A DNA stretch of 64,000 nt from Tsukamurella paurometabola DSM 20162 (GTDB lineage: Bacteria > Actinomycetota > Actinomycetes > Mycobacteriales > Mycobacteriaceae): contig NC_014158.1 in assembly GCF_000092225.1 (NCBI RefSeq), forward strand, positions 3,968,001 to 4,032,000, given 5' to 3'. The notes under the pieces were generated by a model. It was given only the letters and a program-made list of their open reading frames with translations. It had not been told where the DNA came from and searched no databases. Positions 1 through 9,677 of this stretch are shown here, piece by piece (positions within the stretch are counted from its first letter, which is position 1; each line of letters begins with the position of its first letter). A program made the position numbers and the translations under genes.

Positions 1-1575
<1,575 letters not shown>

Positions 1576-1633
1576 GTTTCCTCGCTCTCTGCGATATTCG
1601 GACGGGCATCGCGCCGGCCGGTGGAACCGATAC

Positions 1634-1647
1634 TAGAACACGTTCTT
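1634..1647. promoter_or_regulatory. KstR-type operator (13 of 14 consensus positions)
   Basis: TAGAACACGTTCTT fits the KstR consensus TnnAACnnGTTnnA except at the last base. It lies in the divergent region between hsaA and the FAD dehydrogenase, 59 bp upstream of hsaA. KstR is the TetR-family repressor of cholesterol genes and is released by cholesterol-derived CoA thioesters. Which of the two genes it controls, or both, is inference. Confidence 0.75.
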
Positions 1648-1782
1648 ATTTTCTGGACCGAAACGCTACATCACCGCCGCCGATCGGCCTATCTTGCTGG
1701 TAACTCCCGTGGCCACCGCACCGTCGGATCTGGCACACGAACTTGTTTCACCCGGTTTCGACTACCGCCCCTAGGAGCCCCG

Positions 1783-3243
1783 ATGAGCACTCGCCGACGC
1801 CCGATCGCCGCCGAATCCGTGACCGACTGGAACCTGGAAGCCGATGTGGTGATCGCCGGATACGGCATCGCCGGGGTCTGCGCCGCGATCGAGGCCGCAC
1901 GGGCAGGGGCCGATGTCCTCGTTCTCGAGCGGGCCGGCGGTTGGGGCGGAGCGGCCGCCGCCTCGGGTGGCTGGATCTACTTGGGCGGCGGCACCGCGTT
2001 GCAACGCTCGCTGGGCTTCGACGACAGCGCGGAGAATATGGAGACCTTCATGACAGCGGCGCTCGGGCCCGGCGTCGACACCGCCAAGATCCACGACTAC
2101 GCCCACGGCAGCATCGACCACTACGACTGGCTGGTTGACTGCGGCGTGGTCTTCAAAGAGGAGTTCTGGGGCGAGCCCGGCTGGGAGGTCCCGCACGACG
2201 AAGGCCTCGGGTACTCCGGCGGCGAGAATTCCGCACCGTTCAACACGATCGCCGCTCCTGCGCCCCGCGGGCATGTGCCGCAGATGGCGGACAAGCAGAC
2301 CGGCGTCCGCGGCGCCGGATACATGTTGATGAAACCACTGGTGGACACCGCGGAAGACCTCGGTGTGCGCGCCGAGTACGACGTGCGAGCGCACACGCTG
2401 GTCAGCGACGCCGCGGGGCGAGTGTGCGGGCTCGCCGCCCGGCGGTTCGGCGAGGATCTCACCATTCGGGCCCGACGGGGCGTCGTGCTCGCGACCGGGA
2501 GCTTCGCCTACAACGCGGAGATGGTCGCGACCTATGCACCACGGCTGATCGGGCGGCCCGCCGCGGCGGTCGAGGAACACGACGGTGCGGGAATCCTCAT
2601 GGCACAGGCCGCGGGCGCCGGGGTGGCGCACATGGACGCGACCGAGGTGGCATTCTTCGGCGATCCGCAGATGATGGCGCGCGGAATCCTGATCAACGGG
2701 CGCGGCCAGCGGTTCATCGCGGAGGACACGTACGGCGGCCGGATCGGGCAGGCGGCACTGATCCAGCAGGACAACACGGTTTTCCTGGTGATGGACATGC
2801 AGTCGCACGAGGAGGCGTTGGCGACCGAGACGTCCACCCCGTATTTCCGGCAGCCACCTACCTGGGCGGCGGAGACGGTCGACGAACTGGAATCCGATAT
2901 GGGCCTGCCCGCCGGCACTCTCGCAGGCACCGTCGCCACCTACAACCGGTATGCCGCGGCCGGTACCGACCCGCTGCTGCACAAGAAGAAGCAGTGGGTG
3001 CGCCCGCTCACCGGGCCCGTGGCCGCGTGGGACATGCGTGGATTCACCGCCGGATTCACCCTCGGCGGGTTGCACACCGATGTCGAATCGCGGGTGCTGC
3101 ACGTGGACGGCGAGCCGATTCCCGGGTTGTTCGCCGCGGGCAGGTGCACCTCCGGGGTGTGTGCGGGCGGCTATGCCAGCGGCACGAGCCTCGGTGACGG
3201 AAGTTTCTTCGGCCGACGCGCAGGCATCTCCGCCGCAACCTAA
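1783..3243 (+). CDS. FAD-binding dehydrogenase of the KstD/fumarate-reductase flavoprotein family
   Basis: A 486-residue flavoprotein of the FAD-binding-2 family. The dinucleotide fold GYGIAGVCAAIEAA is near residue 24, followed by the ERAGGWGGAAAASGGW segment typical of KstD-like and fumarate-reductase-like proteins, and a C-terminal FAD segment with CAGGYASGTSLGDG. The likely role is introduction or reduction of a ring double bond on a steroid intermediate, but the sequence does not identify the substrate. ATG 1783 is preceded by CTAGGAGC; the frame is open far upstream, but that part is antisense to hsaA and was excluded. It diverges from hsaA and sits by a KstR-type site. It differs clearly from the bona fide kstD at 4039. 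Confidence 0.78.
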   Translation: MSTRRRPIAAESVTDWNLEADVVIAGYGIAGVCAAIEAARAGADVLVLERAGGWGGAAAASGGWIYLGGGTALQRSLGFDDSAENMETFMTAALGPGVDTAKIHDYAHGSIDHYDWLVDCGVVFKEEFWGEPGWEVPHDEGLGYSGGENSAPFNTIAAPAPRGHVPQMADKQTGVRGAGYMLMKPLVDTAEDLGVRAEYDVRAHTLVSDAAGRVCGLAARRFGEDLTIRARRGVVLATGSFAYNAEMVATYAPRLIGRPAAAVEEHDGAGILMAQAAGAGVAHMDATEVAFFGDPQMMARGILINGRGQRFIAEDTYGGRIGQAALIQQDNTVFLVMDMQSHEEALATETSTPYFRQPPTWAAETVDELESDMGLPAGTLAGTVATYNRYAAAGTDPLLHKKKQWVRPLTGPVAAWDMRGFTAGFTLGGLHTDVESRVLHVDGEPIPGLFAAGRCTSGVCAGGYASGTSLGDGSFFGRRAGISAAT

Positions 3244-3432
3244 GGCCCCGTGACTTTGCACCTGCGCCGGCAGGACACCGGCATCAGGGACGCTTTCGGC
3301 TCCGGCCGCATTCCTGACGGATCCGCACGGGTGTACGGAAGTAGCCTTTACCGAATGTCCGGTGTTCCCTTGCTGATTCGAGGATTCGCGCACCTGCGAC
3401 GAAAGTCATTTCAGCGCTGAGAGGATGGCGCT

Positions 3433-3489
3433 ATGAACGCGACATCAGCGCACATGTCCGCCGCCCGCCGCGGAGGCTGGGGCGCATGA
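3433..3489 (+). CDS. possible 18-residue leader peptide, ATGA-coupled to next gene
   Basis: ATG 3433 follows GAGAGGA and the frame ends in TGA overlapping the ATG of the next gene at 3486 (ATGA). The peptide is unremarkable. It may only serve translational coupling, or be chance; support is start, spacing and overlap only. Confidence 0.25.
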   Translation: MNATSAHMSAARRGGWGA

Positions 3490-3902
3490 CCCACCGCCTC
3501 GACACGTCCGGCAGGGGAGCGGGACCTCTGCGCGGATACTCCGGACGATTCCTCGCGATCGCGGCCGCCGCAGCGATCTGTGCGACCGCCGTCGCAGTGG
3601 CGCTCAGTCTGGGCCCGCGCGGCGACACGGCCCCCGCACCGGCGGCGTCGCCGTCATCGCGCCCGGCGACGCCCATCGCATCGAGCGCCACCGCCCCACC
3701 GGCGACATCGACGACGGTGCCCGGCGCTGCGCCGGCCCCGACCCGACCCGTCATCGCTCCCACGGCGACCACCACCGAGGCGCAGGCGACCGTGGCTCCT
3801 CCGCGAACGACAGCACCGCGCTCGGCGCCGTGCACGCCCCGGCAGAAGTGGGTCTTCCGCCCCAGCACCGGCACCTACGAGCGGATGACTCTGCCCTGCT
3901 GA
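3486..3902 (+). CDS. membrane-anchored Ala/Pro/Thr-rich protein of unknown function
   Basis: 138 residues: a short arginine-containing N-terminus, a hydrophobic Ala/Val segment at about residues 22-42 (signal peptide or membrane anchor), a long low-complexity Pro/Thr/Ala/Ser linker, and a short C-terminal motif with cysteines at about 119 and 138 around KWVFRPSTGTYERM. The layout is that of an exported or anchored protein with a tiny disulfide-closed tail. No family is recognised. It lies between steroid genes but has no KstR operator directly upstream. An overlapping 147-codon frame on the other strand is Ala/Gly-rich and less plausible. Confidence 0.6.
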   Translation: MTHRLDTSGRGAGPLRGYSGRFLAIAAAAAICATAVAVALSLGPRGDTAPAPAASPSSRPATPIASSATAPPATSTTVPGAAPAPTRPVIAPTATTTEAQATVAPPRTTAPRSAPCTPRQKWVFRPSTGTYERMTLPC

Positions 3903-3940
3903 GCCGACCTCGGCGAACAGGTTCGACCATCTCTAGATAC

Positions 3941-3954
3941 TGAAACGTGTTCTA
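3941..3954. promoter_or_regulatory. KstR operator upstream of kstD (full consensus match)
   Basis: TGAAACGTGTTCTA fits TnnAACnnGTTnnA at all defined positions. It lies 85 bp upstream of the kstD start codon and is the likely main control point for the kstD-kshA-kshB-hsd4B operon. Confidence 0.85.
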
Positions 3955-3974
3955 GTCTATGCTGCAAACAGAGC

Positions 3975-3988
3975 TAGAACGTGCTGCA
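3975..3988. promoter_or_regulatory. second, degenerate KstR-like site upstream of kstD
   Basis: TAGAACGTGCTGCA differs from the KstR consensus only in GCT for GTT. It is 34 bp, center to center, from the full site at 3941, so the two could be bound together. A weaker site or chance are both possible. Confidence 0.45.
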
Positions 3989-4038
3989 CATTGCCGCAGC
4001 TCAGGCCGGAGAACCTGTTACATCGACGAGGAGAGCCG

Positions 4039-5754
4039 ATGACGGCGGAAGCCACCGAATACGACGTGATCGTGGTGGGAAGCGGTGCCGCGGGCATGGC
4101 TGCGGCGCTCAAGGCCGCGGACAGCGGACTCAGCGCGCTGATCGTGGAGAAGGCCCCGCATTACGGCGGCTCGACGGCCCGCTCCGGCGGCGGCGTCTGG
4201 ATCCCCGGCAACGAGGCGCTGGCCAAGGCGGGCGTCAAGGACAGCCCCGAGGAGGCCCGCACGTACCTGCACTCGATCATCGGCGACGTGGTTCCGGCCG
4301 AGCGGATCGACACCTACATCGATCGCGGCCCCGAGGTGATCTCGATGCTGCACCGGATGAGCCCACTCGAGCTCACCTGGGTACCCGGCTACTCCGACTA
4401 CTACCCCGAGGCACCGGGCGGCCGTGCACACGGTCGTTCCTGCGAACCCAAGCCCTTCGATGGGAACCAACTCGGCGACGAGTTGAAGAACCTGGAGCCG
4501 GACTACACCAAGGCGCCGATGAACCTGGTGGTCACGCAGGCCGACTTCAAATGGCTCAACCTGATCATGCGCCACCCCAAGGGGATCGTCCGCGCACTAC
4601 GGGTGGGCGGGCGGTTCTACGCCGCCAAAGCTCGCGGCAAGCATCTGCTCGGTCGCGGGCAGGCCTTGGTCGCCGCACTGCGGGTGGGCCTCCAGCGCGC
4701 GAACGTCCCACTGTGGCTGAACACCTCGCTCGTCGGGCTCACCGAGGACGACGGCCGGATCACCGGCGTCGTCGTCGAGCGCGACGGGAAGCAGGTGCCG
4801 CTCACCGCCCGCCGCGGCGTGATCTTGGCCGCCGGCGGTTTCGAGGCCAGCGAAGAGATGCGCGCGCAGTACCAGCGCCAACCGATCGGCACCGAGTGGA
4901 CCAACGGCGTCCCCGCCAACACCGGCGACGCGATTCGTGCGGGTCAGGCGGTCGGCGGAGCGCTGGAGTTCATGGACGATGCCTGGTGGGGTCCGTCGAT
5001 CCTGCTTCCCAAGATGGCCTGGTTCGCCCTGTCCGAGCGGTCGCTCCCCGGCAGCCTGATGGTCAACACCGACGGTGAGCGATTCGTCAACGAATCCGCC
5101 CCGTATGTCGAAGCCGTGCACTCGATGTACGGCGGCCCGTACGGCCAGGGTGAGGGACCCGGCGAGAACGTGCCCTGCTGGCTCGTTTTCGACCAGCGCT
5201 ACCGCAACCGCTACCTGTTCGCCGGGCAGCCCCCGCGACAGCCCCTGCCCAGGCGCTGGTTCGAATCGGGCTGCATGGTGCGCGCGCAGACCCTCGCCGA
5301 ACTCGCCGACAAGATGGGCGTGCCCGCGGACACGCTGGCCAGCACGGTGGAGCGGTTCAACGGATTCGCCCGCGTCGGGCGCGATGAGGACTTCGGCCGC
5401 GGCGTCAGTGCCTACGACCACTATTACGGCGATCCGCGGAACAAGCCGAATCCCAGTCTCGCCGAATTGTCCACCGGGCCGTTCTACGCTGCCCGTATGG
5501 TTCCCGGCGATCTCGGCACCAAGGGCGGGCTGCGAACGGACGTGGCCGGCCGGGTGCAACGCGAAGACGGCTCCGTGATCAAGGGGCTCTACGCCGCCGG
5601 CAACACCAGTTCCCCGGTCATGGGGCACACCTACGCCGGCCCCGGCGCCACCATCGGCCCCGCGATGGTGTTCGCCTACCTCGCCGTGGAGGACATGGCA
5701 GCCTCGTCGTCCTCCCCGTCAGCCACCGCACGTGCGGAAGAGGAGATCTCATGA
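4039..5754 (+). CDS. kstD: 3-oxosteroid 1-dehydrogenase KstD
   Basis: FAD enzyme that introduces the C1-C2 double bond into 3-ketosteroids, one of the two reactions that open ring B. 571 residues, close to the roughly 563 of mycobacterial KstD. It has the N-terminal FAD fold VVGSGAAGMAAALKAA, the GGSTARSGGGVWIPGN segment, and the C-terminal GHTYAGPGATIGPAMVFAY segment characteristic of KstD. ATG 4039 is chosen because GAGGAGAG stands just upstream and the residues MTAEATEYDVIVVG then begin in the family's usual place. Its stop overlaps the kshA start by four bases (ATGA), so the two ring-B enzymes are co-translated. Two KstR-like sites precede it. Confidence 0.95.
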   Translation: MTAEATEYDVIVVGSGAAGMAAALKAADSGLSALIVEKAPHYGGSTARSGGGVWIPGNEALAKAGVKDSPEEARTYLHSIIGDVVPAERIDTYIDRGPEVISMLHRMSPLELTWVPGYSDYYPEAPGGRAHGRSCEPKPFDGNQLGDELKNLEPDYTKAPMNLVVTQADFKWLNLIMRHPKGIVRALRVGGRFYAAKARGKHLLGRGQALVAALRVGLQRANVPLWLNTSLVGLTEDDGRITGVVVERDGKQVPLTARRGVILAAGGFEASEEMRAQYQRQPIGTEWTNGVPANTGDAIRAGQAVGGALEFMDDAWWGPSILLPKMAWFALSERSLPGSLMVNTDGERFVNESAPYVEAVHSMYGGPYGQGEGPGENVPCWLVFDQRYRNRYLFAGQPPRQPLPRRWFESGCMVRAQTLAELADKMGVPADTLASTVERFNGFARVGRDEDFGRGVSAYDHYYGDPRNKPNPSLAELSTGPFYAARMVPGDLGTKGGLRTDVAGRVQREDGSVIKGLYAAGNTSSPVMGHTYAGPGATIGPAMVFAYLAVEDMAASSSSPSATARAEEEIS

Positions 5755-6932
5755 GCGCCAACGCCGAATCCGCCGCCCGCCTCATCGATAGCGGCACCGC
5801 ACCCACTCGGTACGCCCGCGGCTGGCATTGCCTCGGCCTGCTCAAGGACTTCGCCGACGGCAAGCCCCACTCGGTCGAGGCCTTCGGCACCAAGCTCGTG
5901 GTGTTCGCCGGCGAGGACGGCAAAGTCAACGTACTCGACGGCTACTGCCGCCACATGGGCGGCGACCTCACCCAGGGCACCGTCAAGGGCAACGAGATCG
6001 CCTGCCCCTTCCACGACTGGCGCTGGGGCGGCGACGGCAAGTGCAAGGCCATCCCGTACGCCAAGCGCGTACCGCTGCGGGCCCGGACCCGCACCTGGCC
6101 CACCATGATCGAGAACGACCAACTCTTCATCTGGCACGACGTGGAGAACTCCAAGCCGCCTGCGGAACTGGACATCCCCAAGATCGACGGCGACGTCGAC
6201 GGGCCCGAGTGGTCCAACTGGGTATGGAACGAGATCATCATCGAGGGCAGCAACTGCCGCGAGATCGTCGACAACGTGGTCGACATGCCGCACTTCTTCT
6301 ACATCCACTACGGCCTGCCCACGTACTTCAAGAACGTCTTCGACGGGCACATCGCCTCGCAGTACCTGGACACCAAGGGCCGCAACGACGTCACCGATAT
6401 CGGGCTCTCCGGCGGCGACGACGTGCTGCTCAAATCCGAGGCGCACTACTTCGGGCCGTCGTACATGATCAACTACCTGCACAACGACTACAAGGGCTTC
6501 CAGATCGAGAACATCCTGATCAACTGCCACTACCCGATCGATCAGCACTCGTTCAAGTTGATGTACGGGGTGAAGGTCAAGAAGCTGCCCGGCTTCGACG
6601 ACGAGAAGTCCGACTACCTGGCCGGCAAGTTCGCCAAGAACGTGGGCCTGGGCTTCCTGCAGGACGTGGAGATCTGGAAGAACAAGACCCGCATCGACAA
6701 TCCGTTGTTGTGCGAGGAGGACGGGCCCGTCTACCAGCTGCGACGCTGGTACGAGCAGTTCTACGTGGACGCCGACCAGGTCACCGAGGATATGACCCAG
6801 CGCTTCGAGTTCGAGATCGACACCACCCACGCCGTCGAGGCGTGGGAGGCCGAGGTCGCGGACAACATCGCTCGCCAGGAATCCGAGAAGGCCTCGGCGA
6901 ATGCGGCTTCCGATCAGACGGCAGAGGCCTGA
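5751..6932 (+). CDS. kshA: 3-ketosteroid 9alpha-hydroxylase, Rieske oxygenase KshA
   Basis: Oxygenase of the two-component 9alpha-hydroxylase that, together with KstD, causes ring-B fission. 393 residues. The Rieske [2Fe-2S] ligands are Cys66-x-His68 and Cys85-x2-His88, with 16 residues between the pairs. The mononuclear iron region contains NVVDMPHFFYIHYG at about residues 178-191. Electrons should come from KshB, encoded 370 bp downstream. The start overlaps the kstD stop by four bases. A C-terminal acidic, Ala-rich tail follows the catalytic domain. Confidence 0.95.
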   Translation: MSANAESAARLIDSGTAPTRYARGWHCLGLLKDFADGKPHSVEAFGTKLVVFAGEDGKVNVLDGYCRHMGGDLTQGTVKGNEIACPFHDWRWGGDGKCKAIPYAKRVPLRARTRTWPTMIENDQLFIWHDVENSKPPAELDIPKIDGDVDGPEWSNWVWNEIIIEGSNCREIVDNVVDMPHFFYIHYGLPTYFKNVFDGHIASQYLDTKGRNDVTDIGLSGGDDVLLKSEAHYFGPSYMINYLHNDYKGFQIENILINCHYPIDQHSFKLMYGVKVKKLPGFDDEKSDYLAGKFAKNVGLGFLQDVEIWKNKTRIDNPLLCEEDGPVYQLRRWYEQFYVDADQVTEDMTQRFEFEIDTTHAVEAWEAEVADNIARQESEKASANAASDQTAEA

Positions 6933-6937
6933 TCGCC

Positions 6938-7288
6938 ATGTCTCCCACGGTGACGATGTTCGGCGAACCGGTCACGGATCCGGCCACGGTGGCCGATCGA
7001 CAGGGCTTCCTCACCGACGGCTTCACCCCGCTGAACTGCGGCACCTGCGGTGTGGCAGTGCAGGTGCGCAAGAACAGTCGCGAACAGACCTCCATCCAGT
7101 GGTGCGGCTCCGCCCGGGACTGCGCGGTATTCGCCTCCGACGGTGCCGGATCCGCCCTGCATGCCACCTGTCCGCGCCTGATGGAATCGATCACCCGCGC
7201 GGCGAAGCTGGGCGCGGTCCCGATTCCGACGCCGCTCCCATCCTCGGAATCCGTTCCCGCCGACTCTGTCCCGTCGGAAGTCGATTAG
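6938..7288 (+). CDS. small cysteine-rich protein in the ksh operon, function unknown
   Basis: 116 residues from ATG 6938, five bases after the kshA stop. Five cysteines at 34, 37, 56, 62 and 78 include a CGTC pair, WCGSARDC and TCP. The set suggests a metal or iron-sulfur site, though no known ferredoxin or zinc-ribbon pattern fits fully. The C-terminus is Pro/Ser-rich and probably disordered. Its place between the oxygenase and reductase genes suggests a role in assembling, stabilising or supplying electrons to the KshAB system. That is inference from position only. Confidence 0.75.
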   Translation: MSPTVTMFGEPVTDPATVADRQGFLTDGFTPLNCGTCGVAVQVRKNSREQTSIQWCGSARDCAVFASDGAGSALHATCPRLMESITRAAKLGAVPIPTPLPSSESVPADSVPSEVD

Positions 7289-7301
7289 GAGAGTTGCAGA
7301 A

Positions 7302-8384
7302 GTGAGCATCCACCGACTGCTCGTCGCCAAGGTGGTCGCGGAGACGCACGACGCGCACTCGATCGAGTTCGAGGTGCCCGCCGAGCTGGCGGACCGGTTC
7401 ACCTACAAGCCCGGCCAGTTCCTCACTGTCCGAGTACCGAGCGAGCAGACCGGGTCGGTAGCCCGGTGCTATTCGCTGTGCAGCGCACCGCACGACGGTG
7501 GCCCGTTGCGGGTAGCGGTCAAGCGCACCGCCGACGGTTACGCGTCGAACTGGTTGTGCGATAACGCGACCCCCGGCATGGAGCTGGACGTGCTGGTGCC
7601 GGCGGGAATCTTCACGCCGAAGTCCGTCGACACCGCCATGCTGCTTTTCGCCGGCGGCAGCGGTATCACGCCGATCCTGTCGATCCTGTGTAGCGTCCTG
7701 GAGACCGGTACCGGCTCGGTGGCCATGATCTACGCCAACCGCGATGCGCAATCGGTGATCTTCGCCTCCGCCCTGGCCGAACTCACCCGGAAGTATCCCG
7801 ACCGGCTGGTCGTGGTGCACTGGCTCGAATCGGTGCAGGGCCTGCCCAGCGCAGCGAACCTGGCGGCGCTCGCCGCGCCCTACGCCTCGCGCGAGGTGTT
7901 CGTGTGCGGCCCCGGGCCCTTCATGGACGCGGTCTCCGAGGCGATGACCTCACTCGGCAAGGGGCGCCGCGAGGTGCACATCGAGAAGTTCCGCTCGCTG
8001 CCCCGCAACCCCTTCGAGGTCGAACCGTCGAAGGAGGAGGCCGAGGAGAGAGCCGCACTCGCCGAGGCCGAGGATCTGCCCGCTGAGGACACACCCTCGC
8101 CCGCCGACGACGGGGGCACCGTGACCATCGAGCTAGACGGGAAGACCACCGAATTGGCCTGGCCCGCAGAGAAGAAGCTGCTCGACGTGATGCTCAATGC
8201 CGGCCTCGACGCTCCATACTCGTGCCGCGAAGGCGCGTGTAGCGCGTGCGCCTGCCGGATCGTCGAGGGCGAGGTGGAGCTCGCGCACAACGAGGTACTC
8301 GATCAGGACGACCTCGACGACGGTCTCATCCTGGCGTGCCAATCCCTGCGTCGCACGCAGTCCGTCCACATCACGTACGAGTAG
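7302..8384 (+). CDS. kshB: KshB, reductase of 3-ketosteroid 9alpha-hydroxylase
   Basis: 360-residue class IA oxygenase reductase: N-terminal FAD domain (RCYSLCSAP motif near residue 50), central NAD-binding domain (GGSGITPILS near 114; CGPGPFM near 205), an acidic linker of about 40 residues, and a C-terminal plant-type [2Fe-2S] ferredoxin with Cys308, Cys313, Cys316 and Cys346. It passes electrons from NADH to KshA. The start at 7302 follows an AGGAGAG ribosome site. In M. tuberculosis kshB lies away from kshA beside the hsa genes; here the two halves are in one operon. Confidence 0.93.
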   Translation: MSIHRLLVAKVVAETHDAHSIEFEVPAELADRFTYKPGQFLTVRVPSEQTGSVARCYSLCSAPHDGGPLRVAVKRTADGYASNWLCDNATPGMELDVLVPAGIFTPKSVDTAMLLFAGGSGITPILSILCSVLETGTGSVAMIYANRDAQSVIFASALAELTRKYPDRLVVVHWLESVQGLPSAANLAALAAPYASREVFVCGPGPFMDAVSEAMTSLGKGRREVHIEKFRSLPRNPFEVEPSKEEAEERAALAEAEDLPAEDTPSPADDGGTVTIELDGKTTELAWPAEKKLLDVMLNAGLDAPYSCREGACSACACRIVEGEVELAHNEVLDQDDLDDGLILACQSLRRTQSVHITYE

Positions 8385-8391
8385 GAGACCC

Positions 8392-9249
8392 ATGCCCATC
8401 GATCCGTCCGTCGCGATCGGCGCCGACCTCGGTACCGCCGAGTTCTCATGGAACACCTCCGACGTCCTGCTCTACCAGCTTGCCCTCGGCGCGGGTGCCG
8501 ACCCGCTCTCCGCCCGCGAACTGCGGTACGCCACCGAGAAGGACACCGTGGTGCTGCCCAGTTTCGCGACCGTCGCACAGAACTTCCACGCCACCGAGCC
8601 ACCGAAGGTCTCGTTTCCCGGTATCGAGATCGATCTCGCGAAGGTGGTGCACGGCAGCCAGTCCGTCACGGCGCACCGACCGCTGCCCACCAGCGGGCGT
8701 GCCACGGCGCGCACCCGGATCATCGATGTGCACGACAAGGGCAAGGCCGCGGTGATCTGGCAGGAGACCGAGGTGGTCGACGAGGCCGGCGAGCCGCTGT
8801 GGACCTCCCGATCATCGATATTCGCCCGCGGCGAGGGCGGATTCGGCGGCGATCGCGGGCCGTCCGAGAAGATCGAGCTGCCCGATCGAGCCGCCGATGC
8901 GATCGTGGACGTGCCCACGATCGGCCAGCAGGCCCTGATCTACCGGCTATGCGGCGACCGGAATCCGCTGCACTCCGATCCCGCATTCGCGAAGGCCGCC
9001 GGCTTCGACGCCCCGATCCTGCACGGTCTGTGCACGTACGGGATCGTCGCGAAGGCCGTGACCGACGCCGTGCTCGACGGCGACGCCGCGAAGGTGGGAT
9101 CGTGGTCGGCGAAGTTCGCCGGCATCATGCTGCCGGGCGAGACCCTACGCGTGCGGATCTGGCGCGCCGACGACCGACACCTGGTGACCGCGGAATCGGT
9201 GGAACGCGGTGCACCGGTGCTCTCCGACGCGGTCTTCACCGCCCGCTAG
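8392..9249 (+). CDS. hsd4B: MaoC-type 2-enoyl-CoA hydratase of the steroid side-chain pathway (Hsd4B-like)
   Basis: 285 residues forming a double hot-dog hydratase-2. The catalytic segment DRNPLHSDPAFAKAAGFDAP is at about residues 187-206 and is followed by the ILHGLCTYG helix. Size and location beside kstD match M. tuberculosis Rv3538 (286 residues, from memory), proposed to hydrate steroid enoyl-CoA intermediates. GTAGGAGA precedes ATG 8392, seven bases after the kshB stop, so it closes the kstD operon. Side-chain specificity is inferred from context. Confidence 0.82.
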   Translation: MPIDPSVAIGADLGTAEFSWNTSDVLLYQLALGAGADPLSARELRYATEKDTVVLPSFATVAQNFHATEPPKVSFPGIEIDLAKVVHGSQSVTAHRPLPTSGRATARTRIIDVHDKGKAAVIWQETEVVDEAGEPLWTSRSSIFARGEGGFGGDRGPSEKIELPDRAADAIVDVPTIGQQALIYRLCGDRNPLHSDPAFAKAAGFDAPILHGLCTYGIVAKAVTDAVLDGDAAKVGSWSAKFAGIMLPGETLRVRIWRADDRHLVTAESVERGAPVLSDAVFTAR

Positions 9250-9256
9250 GGCCCGC

Positions 9257-9667
9257 TCACGCCGGGCGGGCGGTGGCCATCGCGCGGTCTACCTCCCAGA
9301 ACGCGCGGAGGGCCACGATCTTCCCGGCATCATCGACCTTGTACGTGAACACCCCTTCGGCATCGATGATGTGCCCACCGATCGACGTGCGGATGAGGCC
9401 GGTGAAGGCGACCTCGTTGCCGCACGCGAACCCGTCGCCGAACCGGAACTCCAAACTTTCGGCGACGCCGATCGTCTTGTCGTAGAACGCCGCTATCTCC
9501 TCGCGCCCGTGGTGCCCCTTGCCCTCCGGATCGAAGCCGGAGGGGCCGACGGGATCCTCGACTACACCGTCCTCGGCGAACAGGTCGAGCCAGGCCTCCT
9601 TGTCGTGACCACTGGCCGCGGCCTGGGAGGCGCGGCCGGCGCGGACGGCGGGATGGTCTTCGTTCAT
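9257..9667 (-). CDS. SnoaL/ketosteroid-isomerase-like protein
   Basis: 136 residues of the NTF2-like fold (cone-shaped alpha+beta barrel). Motifs: WLDLFAEDGVVEDPVG near residue 26, GREEIAAFYD near 54, and a C-terminal ALRAFWEVDRA segment. It resembles the Rv0760c-type steroid isomerase-like proteins; an isomerase or ligand-binding role on steroid intermediates is plausible but not shown. ATG 9667 is preceded on its strand by GGAGACC. It lies ten bases after the LLM oxidoreductase gene on the same strand, so they form a two-gene operon convergent with hsd4B. Confidence 0.75.
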   Translation of the reverse strand: MNEDHPAVRAGRASQAAASGHDKEAWLDLFAEDGVVEDPVGPSGFDPEGKGHHGREEIAAFYDKTIGVAESLEFRFGDGFACGNEVAFTGLIRTSIGGHIIDAEGVFTYKVDDAGKIVALRAFWEVDRAMATARPA

Positions 9668-9677
9668 CGAAGGTCTC

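Noticed and set aside
1771-3393. 540-codon open frame on the minus strand
   Set aside because: Shadow of the FAD dehydrogenase in GC-rich DNA: no domains, His/Gly/Arg-rich low-complexity translation.
3431-3874. 147-codon minus-strand frame over the Pro/Thr-rich protein gene
   Set aside because: Ala/Gly/Val-rich without motifs; the plus-strand frame has a membrane segment and a better start.
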